Source of the DNA: Catellatospora paridis
GTDB lineage: Bacteria; Actinomycetota; Actinomycetes; Mycobacteriales; Micromonosporaceae
Length of the DNA: 64,000 nucleotides
Assembly (NCBI RefSeq): GCF_009720365.1
Contig: NZ_WBZD01000017.1
Location: forward strand, 62,001-126,000
Reading direction: 5' to 3'
The translations under genes and the position numbers were made by a program. This document shows positions 7,474 through 15,578 of this stretch, one piece after another; the stretch's first letter is position 1, and the number at the start of each line of letters is the position of its first letter. The notes beneath the pieces are model-generated. The model did no database searches and was not told the DNA's origin. It was given only the letters and a program-made list of their open reading frames with translations.

Positions 7474-7483
7474 CACGACGACT

Positions 7484-7513
7484 TGCACCTGCCAACATCT
7501 ATTGGCATGTGCA
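7484..7513 (+). promoter_or_regulatory. Palindromic operator of the ArsR-type regulator
   Basis: TGCA, 2 nt, TGCCAA, 6 nt, TTGGCA, 2 nt, TGCA: a two-layer perfect dyad directly before the regulator start. A TTGACA (-35-like) hexamer lies just upstream at 7470-7475, so a bound repressor would cover the -10 region. Confidence 0.6.
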
Positions 7514-7523
7514 AGGGGCAAAC

Positions 7524-7841
7524 GTGAGATCCGCGGAACTGACGGGTGACGAGCTCGCCAGGCTGCTCGCCACCCTGGCGAGTCCGCACCGGTTGCGAGT
7601 GGTGGCCGCGCTGGCCGGCGGTCGCGACTACGTGAGCCGGCTGGCCCGGCAACTGGAGATCAGCCGCCCGCTGCTGCAGGTCCACCTGCAGAAGCTGGAG
7701 GCAGCCAGGCTCGTCCGCTCGGCGATCGAGGTGTCGGAGGACGGCAAGGCGATGAAGTTCTACGAACTTGAGGACTTCAGCGTGTTGCTGTCCCCCGAAA
7801 CGATCGCCGGCGCCGTCCGCACCCTCAGCCCGACCGACTGA
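7524..7841 (+). CDS. ArsR-family winged-helix transcriptional regulator
   Basis: A 105-residue protein made of one winged helix-turn-helix: ELARLLATLASPHRLRVVAAL, then the recognition region SRLARQLEISRPLLQVHLQK and a wing. No metal-binding Cys pair is visible, so it is probably a non-metal ArsR/HTH_20 type sensor. The GTG at 7524 is preferred because AAGGGG lies 5 nt upstream; a longer frame beginning at a TTG would overlap the operator. The palindrome at 7484-7513 points to autoregulation. A small membrane protein follows 50 nt downstream and is probably co-transcribed. Confidence 0.8.
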   Translation: MRSAELTGDELARLLATLASPHRLRVVAALAGGRDYVSRLARQLEISRPLLQVHLQKLEAARLVRSAIEVSEDGKAMKFYELEDFSVLLSPETIAGAVRTLSPTD

Positions 7842-7891
7842 CCCACCCGCCCTCCGGCCCGCAGGCGGCCGGAACACCCAAGGAGTCTCCC

Positions 7892-8074
7892 GTGAACTAC
7901 ATGATCATCGGCCTCGTCTTCGTGGTCAGCCAGGCCGTCGTGGCGATCGTCTACATCACCATGAACCGGCGCAACGTGATCGCCAAGCAGCAGCAGGACC
8001 AGCTCGGCACGCAGCTCGCCGAGATCAAGAACCGGATGGACTCGATCGAGCGGGTGCTCAAGACCGTCGACTGA
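7892..8074 (+). CDS. Small single-pass membrane protein
   Basis: 60 residues: one N-terminal hydrophobic helix (about 3-24), then a charged, coiled-coil-like tail (QQQDQLGTQLAEIKNRMDSI) ending at residue 60. It starts at GTG with AAGGAG 6 nt upstream, 50 nt after the ArsR-type gene, so the two likely form an operon. The function is unknown. It could be a membrane partner of whatever signal the regulator senses. Confidence 0.7.
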   Translation: MNYMIIGLVFVVSQAVVAIVYITMNRRNVIAKQQQDQLGTQLAEIKNRMDSIERVLKTVD

Positions 8075-8103
8075 CCCTCCCGCGTCCGGCCCGCAGACCC
8101 GCC

Positions 8104-8219
8104 GCCGGTGACGACACGTTGCGCTGCTCCCCAGCGGTGTCGTCACCGGGGGTGCCGGGCTCGCTGACCCGCTGCCGGTGACGACACGTTGCGCTGCTCC
8201 CCAGCGGTGTCGTCACCGG
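8104..8219. repeat. Two tandem copies of a 46-bp hairpin element
   Basis: Identical 46-bp units at 8104-8149 and 8174-8219. Each folds as a 13-bp outer stem (CCGGTGACGACAC with its complement) plus an inner CGCTG/CAGCG stem. They follow the ArsR/membrane-protein operon and are probably duplicated terminators. Confidence 0.75.
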
Positions 8220-8337
8220 CAGTGACGTAGGTAAGAAAACTACAGAGACTCAACGAGTTCCGTAGACATCTTTCTTTGATCTATCGAACGTCGTTATAGT
8301 CGCGCCGAGCCGACCCCCACCACCCTGAGAGGTGCTC

Positions 8338-9399
8338 ATGCTCGGTAACCCCTCCGTGCGCCGCCGCACCCTGCTGGCCGCCGCGGCCGGCATCGCGGCA
8401 GCCCCGTTCGCGGCGCGCCCCGCCTTCGCCGCCAACCCGAAGGTCTACCTCGATCCCGGACACGGCGGCACCGACCCCGGCGCGGTCGCCAACGGGCTGC
8501 AGGAGAAGGCGCTCACCCTGGACATCGCCCTGCAGATCCGCAACATCCTGCAGGCCAACTACGCTGTGGACGTGCGGATGTCGCGCACCACCGACGCGAC
8601 GGTCAGCCTCGCCCAGCGCACCAACGACGCCAACGCGTGGGGCGCCACGATCTTCGTCAGCGTCCACATCAACTCCGGCGGCGGCACCGGTTTCGAGAGC
8701 TACCGCTACCTGACCTCCGACGCGGCCACCGTCAACCTGCACAACGCCCTGCATTCCCGGGCGCTGTCGAGCATGCGCACCGTCGGCTCGGTCACCGACC
8801 GCGGCCTGAAGACGGCGAACTTCCACGTGCTGCGCGAGTCGAACATGCCCGCGGTGCTCACCGAGAACCTGTTCATCGACACCCTCGCCGACGCGAACCT
8901 GCTCAAGCGGGCCGACTTCCTCACCGCCGACGCGGTGGGACACGCCAACGGCATCGCGGCCCACCTGGGCCTGACCGCGCCGCCGCCCACGTTCAGCACC
9001 ATCGTGGACAACACCACCGCGGGCCGGTTCACGGCCAGCGCCAACTGGGGCACCTCGACGTTCTCCGGCCAGCGGTACGGTGCCGACTACCGCTTCGCCA
9101 ACCCGGTGCTGGCCAGCGACGCGGCCTGGTTCAAGGTGAACATCCCGGCCACCGCCAACTACCGGGTCGACGTCTGGCACGCCGCAGACCCCGGCTACAG
9201 CGCCTCCGCGCCCCACGTCGTGGTGACCTCGGGCGGCAATCAGACCGTCAACCTCGACCAGCGCACCGGCGGCGGCGCGTGGCGCTCGCTGGGCACCTTC
9301 AACCTCGCCGCGGGCGACTACAACGCCGTCGGCATCAGCCGCTGGACCAGCGCGGCCGGCTACGTCATCGCCGACGCGGTGCGGGTCACCCGCGTGTAG
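8338..9399 (+). CDS. Tat-exported N-acetylmuramoyl-L-alanine amidase with C-terminal golvesin-like domain
   Basis: 353 residues. A twin-arginine signal (RRRTLLAAAAG) is followed by cleavage near AFA-AN. Residues ~33-220 are an Amidase_3 domain with zinc ligands in LDPGHGG, the Glu of GLQEKAL, and SVHINSGGG, plus the catalytic Glu in VLTENLF. It would cleave the amide between MurNAc and L-Ala in peptidoglycan outside the cell. Residues ~225-353 (DNTTAGRFTAS ... YVIADAVRV) match the golvesin/xanthan-lyase-like beta domain common in secreted actinobacterial proteins. The ATG at 8338 has GAGAGG 5 nt upstream. A terminator follows. Confidence 0.9.
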   Translation: MLGNPSVRRRTLLAAAAGIAAAPFAARPAFAANPKVYLDPGHGGTDPGAVANGLQEKALTLDIALQIRNILQANYAVDVRMSRTTDATVSLAQRTNDANAWGATIFVSVHINSGGGTGFESYRYLTSDAATVNLHNALHSRALSSMRTVGSVTDRGLKTANFHVLRESNMPAVLTENLFIDTLADANLLKRADFLTADAVGHANGIAAHLGLTAPPPTFSTIVDNTTAGRFTASANWGTSTFSGQRYGADYRFANPVLASDAAWFKVNIPATANYRVDVWHAADPGYSASAPHVVVTSGGNQTVNLDQRTGGGAWRSLGTFNLAAGDYNAVGISRWTSAAGYVIADAVRVTRV

Positions 9400-9406
9400 G
9401 CGTGCC

Positions 9407-9450
9407 CGAAGCTCCGTCCATGCTGTTGGATCGGTGTGGACGGAGCTTCG
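9407..9450 (+). terminator. Terminator hairpin after the amidase gene
   Basis: A perfect 14-bp stem (9407-9420 with 9437-9450) and a 16-nt loop, between the amidase stop and the next start. The right arm lies just before the ribosome binding site of the following gene. Confidence 0.6.
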
Positions 9451-9465
9451 GCAGGGGGAGTGCGC

Positions 9466-9867
9466 ATGGCCGGCGGCAGGCGGGACCTCTCCAGCGCGGG
9501 CCTGCTGTTCCTCGCGGAGCGGCGGCTGGCGACGCTGACCACCCTGCGGCCCGACGGCAGCCCGCACGTCACCCCGGTCGGCTTCACCTACGACCCGGTG
9601 ACCGGCCTGGCCCGGGTCATCTGCGACGGGGCCAGCCGCAAGGCCGCCCACGCGCGCCGCAACCCGGCCGTGGCGCTGTGCCAGTTCGAAGGCCGCTTCT
9701 GGCTGACCCTGCAGGGCGAGGCGACCGTCACCGACGACCCGGCCGCCGTCGCCGACGCGGTCGCCCGGTACGCCACCCGCTACCGCGAGCCCCGGGTCAA
9801 CCCGAACCGGGTCGCGCTCGTGATCACGGTGACCCGCCTGCTGGGGGACTCCGCGCTGCTGGCCTGA
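9466..9867 (+). CDS. PPOX-class F420-dependent oxidoreductase
   Basis: 133 residues with a split-barrel flavin/deazaflavin-binding fold: FLAERRLATLTTLRPDGSPHVTPVGFTYD followed by RNPAVALCQFEGRFWLTLQGEATV. This is the usual layout of the small pyridoxamine-oxidase-like, F420-dependent proteins of actinobacteria. The ATG at 9466 is preceded by GGGGGAG at 5 nt. The physiological substrate is unknown. It is a single gene, convergent with the ATPase-like regulator at 9914. Confidence 0.82.
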   Translation: MAGGRRDLSSAGLLFLAERRLATLTTLRPDGSPHVTPVGFTYDPVTGLARVICDGASRKAAHARRNPAVALCQFEGRFWLTLQGEATVTDDPAAVADAVARYATRYREPRVNPNRVALVITVTRLLGDSALLA

Positions 9868-9913
9868 GCGTGCTCCGGCCGCCTGGCGCGCAAGCGGCCG
9901 TCGCGCGCCCCGG

Positions 9914-10315
9914 TCAGCTCAGGCGGCACTCCAGCCAGACGACCTTCCCGGTGCGTCCGGGCACCACGCCCCACCGGGCCGACAGGCCGTCGACGAGGCC
10001 CAGGCCGAGTCCGCCGTCGACATCCGCCGGACGCGGCGACGGCGGCCGCGGGCTGCGGTCGGTCACCTCGATGCGCAGCCCGTCACCGGTGCGGGCCAGC
10101 CGGATCGCGACCGCCCCGCCGCCGTGCAGTACGGCGTTGCTCACCAGCTCGCAGGCGAGGATGAGCGCGTCCCCCGCCGGGTCGCGCAGGTTCCACGCGC
10201 CGAGCTGCGTGCTGACGAACTGCCGGGCGAGGACGTTGCTGGCCCGACCGCCCGGCAGCCGGATCGATGCGGCCGTCACGGGCATCCCGCCTTCGCCGCG
10301 CCTGCCTGCGTTCAT
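9914..10315 (-). CDS. Anti-sigma-factor-type ATP-binding protein (HATPase_c_2)
   Basis: 133 residues with the GHKL ATPase motifs of RsbW-like serine kinases: the N-box ACELVSNAVLHG and the G-boxes around DVDGGLGLGLVDGLSARWGV. These proteins are abundant in actinomycetes and regulate sigma factors or partner switches. The ATG at 10315 has AGGAGG 6 nt upstream, so longer frames are not needed. No anti-anti-sigma or sigma gene is adjacent, so the partner cannot be read from context. Confidence 0.8.
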   Translation of the reverse strand: MNAGRRGEGGMPVTAASIRLPGGRASNVLARQFVSTQLGAWNLRDPAGDALILACELVSNAVLHGGGAVAIRLARTGDGLRIEVTDRSPRPPSPRPADVDGGLGLGLVDGLSARWGVVPGRTGKVVWLECRLS

Positions 10316-10408
10316 GATCCACCTCCTGGTCTCGGCAGGGATTCGGGGCCGGACGGCATCCGGATGGGCGGCCATCGACGGGAGGCTCACGCCGGTAGAG
10401 TCGGCGGC

Positions 10409-11419
10409 GTGCTGGACCGTCGCGCCCCCCTCCGCCTGCTCGCCCTCTGCCTGGTGCTGAGCGTCGCCGCGTGCTCCTCGCCGGCCCCCGAATCACCCGT
10501 GTTCGCCCAGCCGAGCGGCTCCGCCGCGGCCTTGGGCGCAGCCTCTGCCGCGCCGTCTGCCGCGCCGTCGGCGAGCGCGAGCGGGCGCCCGTCCGCGTCG
10601 CCGGTGGTGCGCGCCGCGCCGAAGAGCGCGCTGGCGGTGGGGGTGCGCACGCTGAAGTTCACCCGCGGCGACCGCGCCCTGCCGACCACCGTCTGGTATC
10701 CGGCCACCGGCAAGGCGGGTGGATCGCCGCGCAAGGACGCCGCTGCCGCCGCCGGCCGGTTCCCGGTGGTGCTGTTCAGCCACGGCCTGCACGGGCTGCC
10801 CACGAACTACCAGCAGCTCACCACCCGGCTGGCCGCCGCGGGCTTCGTCGTGGCCGCCCCGGCCTACCCGTTCACCAACCGCGACGCCAACCCGTTCAAG
10901 CCCGCCGACATGGAGAACCAGCCCGCCGACGGGTCCGCGGTGCTGACAGCGCTGCTGAAGCTGGACGGCAAGTCCGGCGACCTGCTCGCCGGGCACCTAG
11001 ACGGGGGGCACCTCGGCGTGGCGGGTCACTCCGCCGGCGGGTTCACCTCGGCGGGCATGCTGGCCAACACTCGCGACACCCGCGTCGACGCGGCGATCGT
11101 GATCTCGGGCGGCTCGATGGGGACGTTCCGCGGCACCCGTACCCCCGTGCTGTTCGTGCACGGTGACGCCGACGCCGTGGTGAGCTACCAGACCGGGCGG
11201 AACGCGTACAGCGCGACGTCCTGGCCGCGGGCCTTCCTGACGCTGCTGGGCGGCGACCACGGCGCGTTCCTCGGGCCCGGCGCGAAGGGTTTCGACCAGA
11301 CCATCAAGACCATGACCGACTTCCTGCGCTGGACGCTCTGGGGCGACGCCGCGGCCAAGGCGCGGCTGTCGGCCGACGGCACCCGCGCGGGTGTGGCGAA
11401 GTTCGAGGCGAAGCTGTGA
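10409..11419 (+). CDS. Lipoprotein alpha/beta hydrolase (PAF-acetylhydrolase/cutinase-like)
   Basis: 336 residues. A lipoprotein signal (LRLLALCLVLSVAAC, lipobox VAAC) leads into an Ala/Ser/Pro-rich linker (~25-75). The hydrolase domain then contains VVLFSHGLHG (oxyanion region), GVAGHSAGGFTS (nucleophile Ser in GHSAG), VLFVHGDADAVV (acid) and GGDHGAFL (His). It should be an extracytoplasmic esterase/lipase. The GTG at 10409 fits the signal peptide. The stop forms a GTGA overlap with a 25-residue linker frame leading to the PPTase gene. Confidence 0.85.
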   Translation: MLDRRAPLRLLALCLVLSVAACSSPAPESPVFAQPSGSAAALGAASAAPSAAPSASASGRPSASPVVRAAPKSALAVGVRTLKFTRGDRALPTTVWYPATGKAGGSPRKDAAAAAGRFPVVLFSHGLHGLPTNYQQLTTRLAAAGFVVAAPAYPFTNRDANPFKPADMENQPADGSAVLTALLKLDGKSGDLLAGHLDGGHLGVAGHSAGGFTSAGMLANTRDTRVDAAIVISGGSMGTFRGTRTPVLFVHGDADAVVSYQTGRNAYSATSWPRAFLTLLGGDHGAFLGPGAKGFDQTIKTMTDFLRWTLWGDAAAKARLSADGTRAGVAKFEAKL

Positions 11420-11493
11420 GCGAGCGCAGCGAGCGAACCGGCGGGTTCGGGAAGGCTCGTGCCGGCGACGAGCGCAGCGAGGAGCGGGCATGA
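11416..11493 (+). CDS. 25-residue linker micro-ORF bridging two genes
   Basis: The GTG overlaps the hydrolase stop (GTGA) and the TGA overlaps the PPTase start (ATGA). The peptide begins SERSERTGG and ends DERSEERA. The DNA is built of GAGCGCAGCGAG repeats. A second micro-ORF with the same ending lies at 59111-59176. It may exist only to couple translation. Confidence 0.45.
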   Translation: MSERSERTGGFGKARAGDERSEERA

Positions 11494-12206
11494 CCATCCT
11501 GCGCCCCGGACAATGCCAGGTGTACTGGGCCGATCCGGCCGACGAGCAGCCCTGGCACCAGCGGCTGCTGAGCGAGGGCGAGCGGGCGCGGCGCGAGTCG
11601 CTGCGCAGGCCGGAGGACCGCGCCCGGCAGACCGTGGCCGCGGCGCTGCTGCGCCTGCTGGCCGGGCGGCACCTGGGCGAGAAACCCGCGGACGTACGTG
11701 TGGAGCGCGCCTGCACCGACTGCGCGATCCCGCACGGCCGCCCGACCGTGCTCGGCGGGCCGGACGTCTCGGTGTCGCACTCGGGTGACCGGATCGCGGT
11801 CGTGTTGAGCCTGGCCGGACCGGTCGGCGTCGACGTCGAGCAGGCCCAGCCGCAGCGCGACATCCTCGGCGTGGCCCGGCTGGCGCTGTGCGAGGCCGAG
11901 CTGGCCGCCTCCGCGCCGCTGGACCGGGACGGCTTCTACACGTACTGGACGCGCAAGGAGTCGGTGCTCAAGGCCACCGGCGACGGCCTGCGGGTGGCCA
12001 TGACCAAAATCGAGGTTTCGGCCCCGGTGCAGGCCCCACGCCTGCACCGCTTCGACGGGCGGCCCGACGTGGTCGAGGCGGCCCGTATGTTCACCCTCGC
12101 GGCGGGCGCGGGCTACCAGGCGGCGCTGACCGTGCTCGGCACGCCGTCGGCGGTCACCGAGCACGACGCGTCAGAGCTGCTGCGTCACCAGGCCGAGGGC
12201 TTGTAG
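11490..12206 (+). CDS. Sfp-type 4'-phosphopantetheinyl transferase
   Basis: 238 residues. Conserved motifs are present in order: the VSVSHSGD region, GPVGVDVEQ (Mg-binding Asp/Glu), and FYTYWTRKESVLKATGDGL (catalytic W-x-x-KE). Sfp-type enzymes transfer phosphopantetheine from CoA to carrier proteins of polyketide and peptide synthetases. No such synthetase is in the window, so it probably serves clusters elsewhere. The start has GAGGAG upstream and overlaps the linker frame. Its 3' end overlaps the convergent SDR gene by 22 bp. Confidence 0.92.
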   Translation: MTILRPGQCQVYWADPADEQPWHQRLLSEGERARRESLRRPEDRARQTVAAALLRLLAGRHLGEKPADVRVERACTDCAIPHGRPTVLGGPDVSVSHSGDRIAVVLSLAGPVGVDVEQAQPQRDILGVARLALCEAELAASAPLDRDGFYTYWTRKESVLKATGDGLRVAMTKIEVSAPVQAPRLHRFDGRPDVVEAARMFTLAAGAGYQAALTVLGTPSAVTEHDASELLRHQAEGL

Positions 12207-13636
12207 TCCTTCAGGAAGCAGCCGTAGAGGTCCTCGCCGAGTTCGCCGCGCACGATGGGGTCGTACACCCGGGCCGCGCCGTCGACCAGGTCCAGCGGGG
12301 CGTGGAAACCCGCGTCCGCGAGGCGGATCTTGGTCGGGTGCGGGCGCTCGTCGGTGATCCAGCCGGTGTCCACCGCGGTCATCAGGATGCCGTCGTCGAG
12401 CATCTCCCCGGCGCTGGTGCGGGTCAGCATGTTCAGGGCGGCCTTGGCCATGTTGGTGTGCGGGTGGCCCGGCCCCTTGTACTTGCGGCTGAACTGCCCC
12501 TCCATCGCCGACACGTTCACCACGTACTTGCGGCGGGCGGTCGACGCGGCCATCGCCGCGCGCAGCCGGGCGACCAGCACGAACGGGGCGGTGACGTTGC
12601 ACAGCTGCACTTCGAGCAGCTCGATCGGGTCGACCTCCTGCACCACCTGCACCCAGCTGTTGCTGGGGTCGAGGTCGGGCACCAGGCCGCCGGCGTCGAT
12701 CGCGGAGCCGTCGGCGATGCGGGCCAGGCTCGCCCCGCCCGTGGTCAGCGCCAGCGAGGTGACCAGCTCCGGGCTCAGCTGCTGGTGCGGCATGGCCTGG
12801 ATGGCCGCGGCGGCCGGGCTCGACCCGGTGTAGTGGCCGAAGCTGATCAGCTCGGGCAGCGGCCCGTCCGGCAGCGGGGCCGACTCGGCGGCCAGCAGCT
12901 GCGCGTACGCCTGCGGCGACCGGCGTACCGTCTGCGCCGCGTTGTTGATCAGGATGTCCAGCGGGCCCTGCGCCGCGACGGAGTCGGCCAGCGCGACGAC
13001 CTGGGCCGGGTCGCGCAGGTCGATGCCGACGACACGCAGCCGGTGCAGCCACTCGGCGCTGTCCGGCATCGCCTGGAAGCGGCGCACCGCGTCGGCCGGG
13101 AACCGGGTGGTGATCGTGGTGTGCGCGCCGTCGCGCAGCAGCCGCAGCGCGATGTACATCCCGATCTTGGCGCGGCCGCCGGTGAGCAGCGCCCGGCGGC
13201 CGGTCAGGTCGGTGCGGGCGTCGCGGCGGGCGTGGTTCAGCTCCGCGCACGGCGGGCACAGCTGGTGGTAGAACGCGTCGACCTGCGTGTACCGGTCCTT
13301 GCAGGTGTAGCAGGCACGCGCCTGGCGCAGGTGCCCGGCGATGTCGCCCTTGGTGGGCGAGGTCAGGCCGAACACGCCCGCGGTCTCGTCGTCGATGCGG
13401 CCCGGCGCGCCCGTGGCGGTCGCCGCGGTCACCGCCTCGTCCGCGGCGAGGATCTCCTCGCGCTTGTCCCGGCGGCGCTGCAGCTTGACGCTCTTGAACA
13501 GCCGCCCGACGGCCCGGCGCACCGCGACGGCGTCGGGGTGCTCGGTCGGCAGGTTCTCGACCTGGGCCAGCACGCTCAGGCACACCTCAAGGTGCGCAGC
13601 GTCGATCCCGGTGCGCTCCTGCTCGCTGATCGTCAT
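12185..13636 (-). CDS. SDR-fold protein with N-terminal zinc-ribbon-like region and no canonical Tyr
   Basis: 483 residues, far longer than a usual SDR (~250). Residues 1-105 are an acidic helical region. CYTC (109-112) and CPPC (127-130) form a probable zinc ribbon. From ~145 a Rossmann domain follows (ALLTGGRAKIG, DILINNAA, YVVNVSAMEGQFS). In the active-site position the expected YxxxK reads TNMAK, so the Tyr is absent. It may therefore be a non-classical enzyme or a binding/regulatory protein. The ATG at 13636 is the first Met consistent with the family-like N terminus. Function unknown. Confidence 0.7.
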   Translation of the reverse strand: MTISEQERTGIDAAHLEVCLSVLAQVENLPTEHPDAVAVRRAVGRLFKSVKLQRRRDKREEILAADEAVTAATATGAPGRIDDETAGVFGLTSPTKGDIAGHLRQARACYTCKDRYTQVDAFYHQLCPPCAELNHARRDARTDLTGRRALLTGGRAKIGMYIALRLLRDGAHTTITTRFPADAVRRFQAMPDSAEWLHRLRVVGIDLRDPAQVVALADSVAAQGPLDILINNAAQTVRRSPQAYAQLLAAESAPLPDGPLPELISFGHYTGSSPAAAAIQAMPHQQLSPELVTSLALTTGGASLARIADGSAIDAGGLVPDLDPSNSWVQVVQEVDPIELLEVQLCNVTAPFVLVARLRAAMAASTARRKYVVNVSAMEGQFSRKYKGPGHPHTNMAKAALNMLTRTSAGEMLDDGILMTAVDTGWITDERPHPTKIRLADAGFHAPLDLVDGAARVYDPIVRGELGEDLYGCFLKDYKPSAW

Positions 13637-13766
13637 CCCAGTCGCCCGTTCCCGTGCTCGCCTGCTACCTCGCCCGGAAACTGTACGCAAGCACACGGGA
13701 AACGGCCGAACCGCCGCCCAAACCCACCCCCGAACTGTCGGCCATCTCACCCACACCCCGCCCGTC

Positions 13767-13831
13767 ATAGACGTTGGCCTATCCAGATGAAGTTGATCGC
13801 GAAAAAGTCATCTGGATAGGCCAACGTCTAT
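13767..13831. repeat. 24-bp perfect inverted repeat
   Basis: Arms 13767-13790 and 13808-13831 (starting ATAGACGTTGGCCTATCC) are exact complements separated by 17 nt. The element is less GC-rich than its surroundings. It lies downstream of the P450-ferredoxin operon and upstream of the SDR gene, so it could be a terminator for the former or a binding site for the latter. Confidence 0.75.
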
Positions 13832-13862
13832 TAAAAGCGCGGCGGGACGGGGCGGGGTGAGG

Positions 13863-14087
13863 TCAGATGGGGGCGATGGTGTCGCCTGTGGCGGGGTCGG
13901 TGACGAGGATGGCTTCGACGGGGCAGCAGTCGGCGGCGTCGCTGACCGTTTCGTCGGGGTCGACCAGGTCACGTAGTGGTGTGGACTTCTTGTCGACGAG
14001 GGCGAAGTAGTCGGGTGCGGTGCCCGCGCACAGGCCGGACCCGATGCAGCGGTCGCGGTCGACCGCGACCTTCCATTGGCCGCTCAC
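13863..14087 (-). CDS. Ferredoxin of the P450-partner (3Fe-4S) type
   Basis: 74 residues with CIGSGLC (Cys14, Cys20) and DCCPVEAI (Cys54/55). The central cysteine of a 4Fe-4S motif is missing, which is typical of 3Fe-4S ferredoxins that feed electrons to actinomycete P450s. Its start overlaps the P450 stop by 4 nt, so the two genes are translationally coupled. It should be the electron donor to the P450 encoded just upstream. Confidence 0.92.
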   Translation of the reverse strand: MSGQWKVAVDRDRCIGSGLCAGTAPDYFALVDKKSTPLRDLVDPDETVSDAADCCPVEAILVTDPATGDTIAPI

Positions 14088-15289
14088 CAGCGCACCGGCA
14101 GTTCCTTGAGCCCCCGCACCAGCATGCCCTTCTTCCAGGGAAGTTCCTCTTCGGCAACGGCCAGTGCGAGGTTCGGGAAACGGGTGATCAGGGTCTGCAG
14201 CGCGACCTGCAGCTCCATCCGGGCCAGCTGGGCGCCGACGCAGTGGTGCGGGCCGTGCCCGAAGCCGAGGTGCGGGTTGCTCTCGCGGTGGAAGTCCAGC
14301 TCGTCGGGGTGGTCGAAGACCTTCTCGTCGCGGTTGGCGGAGGCCAGCGCGCCGAGCACCGGCTCACCGGCGCGGACCAGCACGTCGCCGACCATGATGT
14401 CCTCGGTGGCGTAGCGGGCGAAGGCGGCGGCCGTGCCCAGCGGCACGTATCGCATCAGCTCGTCGACGGCGGCGGGGACCAGCGACGGGTCCGCCCGCAG
14501 CTCGGCGAGCCGGTCGGGGTTGGTGAGCAGCACGTACACGAAGTTGGGCAGCTGGGTGACCGTGGTCTCGTGCCCGGCGGCGAGCAGGCCGGCCGACAGC
14601 TGCACCAGCTCGGCCTCGGTGAGCCGGTCCTCGTCCTCGTCGCGGGCCTTGACCATGGCGCCGAGCAGGTCGTCGGTCTCCTGGACGCGGCGCTGGGCGA
14701 TCAGGCCGGCGATGTAGGCGTGCAGGTTGCCGAGGTACTCCATGATCTGCTGCGGGGTGAGCGAGGTGGTCGAGATGATCGCCTCGGACCACAGCTGGAA
14801 CCGGTCGTGGTCGGCGAAGGGCACGCCGAGCAGCTCGCAGATGACGGTGACGGGCAGCGGGGTGGCGAAGTGCTCGACCAGGTCGGCGGGGGAGCCGTGT
14901 CGCTCCATGTCGTCGAGCAGCTGGTTCGCGATCTCCTGGGTGCGCGGGCGCAGCGTCTCGACGCGGCGGGCGGTGAACGCCTTGGCGATGAGCTTGCGCA
15001 GCCGGGTGTGCTCGGGCGGGTCCATCGCGAGCATGCCGGACTCGCCCTGGTGCGGGTGGGTGCGCGGCTCGTCGCGCCCGACGCTGGCGGCGCGGCTGAA
15101 CCGGGCGTCGCCGAGGACCAGGCGCACGTCGTCGTAGCGGGTGGCGAGCCAGGCCTCCTCGCCGTACGGCAGGCGCACCCTGGCCAGTGGCTCGTTGCGG
15201 CGTAGCTGCTCGTAGAGCGGGTTCAGGTTGAGCCGGTCGGGGTCGCCGAACGGGTAAGTGCGGGCCGCCATGAGTTCGCTGGTCGACAT
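14084..15289 (-). CDS. Cytochrome P450
   Basis: 401 residues. The I-helix motif AGHETT, the ExxR of the K-helix (ELMR), and the heme loop FGHGPHHCVGAQLAR with axial Cys are all present. Sequence style is that of soluble bacterial CYP105/107-like enzymes. The ATG at 15289 has GGGAG 6 nt upstream, so the N terminus begins STSELMAARTYPF. It forms a two-gene operon with the ferredoxin. The substrate cannot be told: no secondary-metabolite genes adjoin it. Confidence 0.92.
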   Translation of the reverse strand: MSTSELMAARTYPFGDPDRLNLNPLYEQLRRNEPLARVRLPYGEEAWLATRYDDVRLVLGDARFSRAASVGRDEPRTHPHQGESGMLAMDPPEHTRLRKLIAKAFTARRVETLRPRTQEIANQLLDDMERHGSPADLVEHFATPLPVTVICELLGVPFADHDRFQLWSEAIISTTSLTPQQIMEYLGNLHAYIAGLIAQRRVQETDDLLGAMVKARDEDEDRLTEAELVQLSAGLLAAGHETTVTQLPNFVYVLLTNPDRLAELRADPSLVPAAVDELMRYVPLGTAAAFARYATEDIMVGDVLVRAGEPVLGALASANRDEKVFDHPDELDFHRESNPHLGFGHGPHHCVGAQLARMELQVALQTLITRFPNLALAVAEEELPWKKGMLVRGLKELPVRW

Positions 15290-15421
15290 CGTCGCTCCCT
15301 CGTGTGCGTACGAATTCAACTCTATGGATGGTAGTGTGGGTCAGTCCCGAAGTCGATGCCCATTCTATGAAAAAGCCGGATATTCAAGACAGTTCCGGCA
15401 GCAGTTGGCTTGACTGGGAAC

Positions 15422-15532
15422 GTGACCACCATCCGCCGCCGCCGGACCTCGGCGGTGGCCGTGCTCGCGGCGCTGCTGGCCCTCGCCGCGTCCTCGGCCC
15501 GACGCGGTCCGGTCCTAGGCGCCCGCAGCTGA
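15422..15532 (+). pseudogene. Possible remnant of a secreted protein gene (signal peptide only)
   Basis: A 36-codon frame from GTG encodes RRRR followed by SAVAVLAALLALAASSA, a signal-peptide-like start that then stops. It lies alone in the 289-bp gap between the P450 and serine hydrolase genes. It may be a decayed gene or chance. Confidence 0.25.
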
Positions 15533-15578
15533 CAGCCGCCCGGGCCGCCGCGGTCTGCGGCAGCGCGCCGCCGCCGGC

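Noticed and set aside
15290-15421. A specific promoter for the P450-ferredoxin operon
   Set aside because: The stretch is AT-richer than its surroundings but no -35/-10 pair with acceptable spacing stood out.
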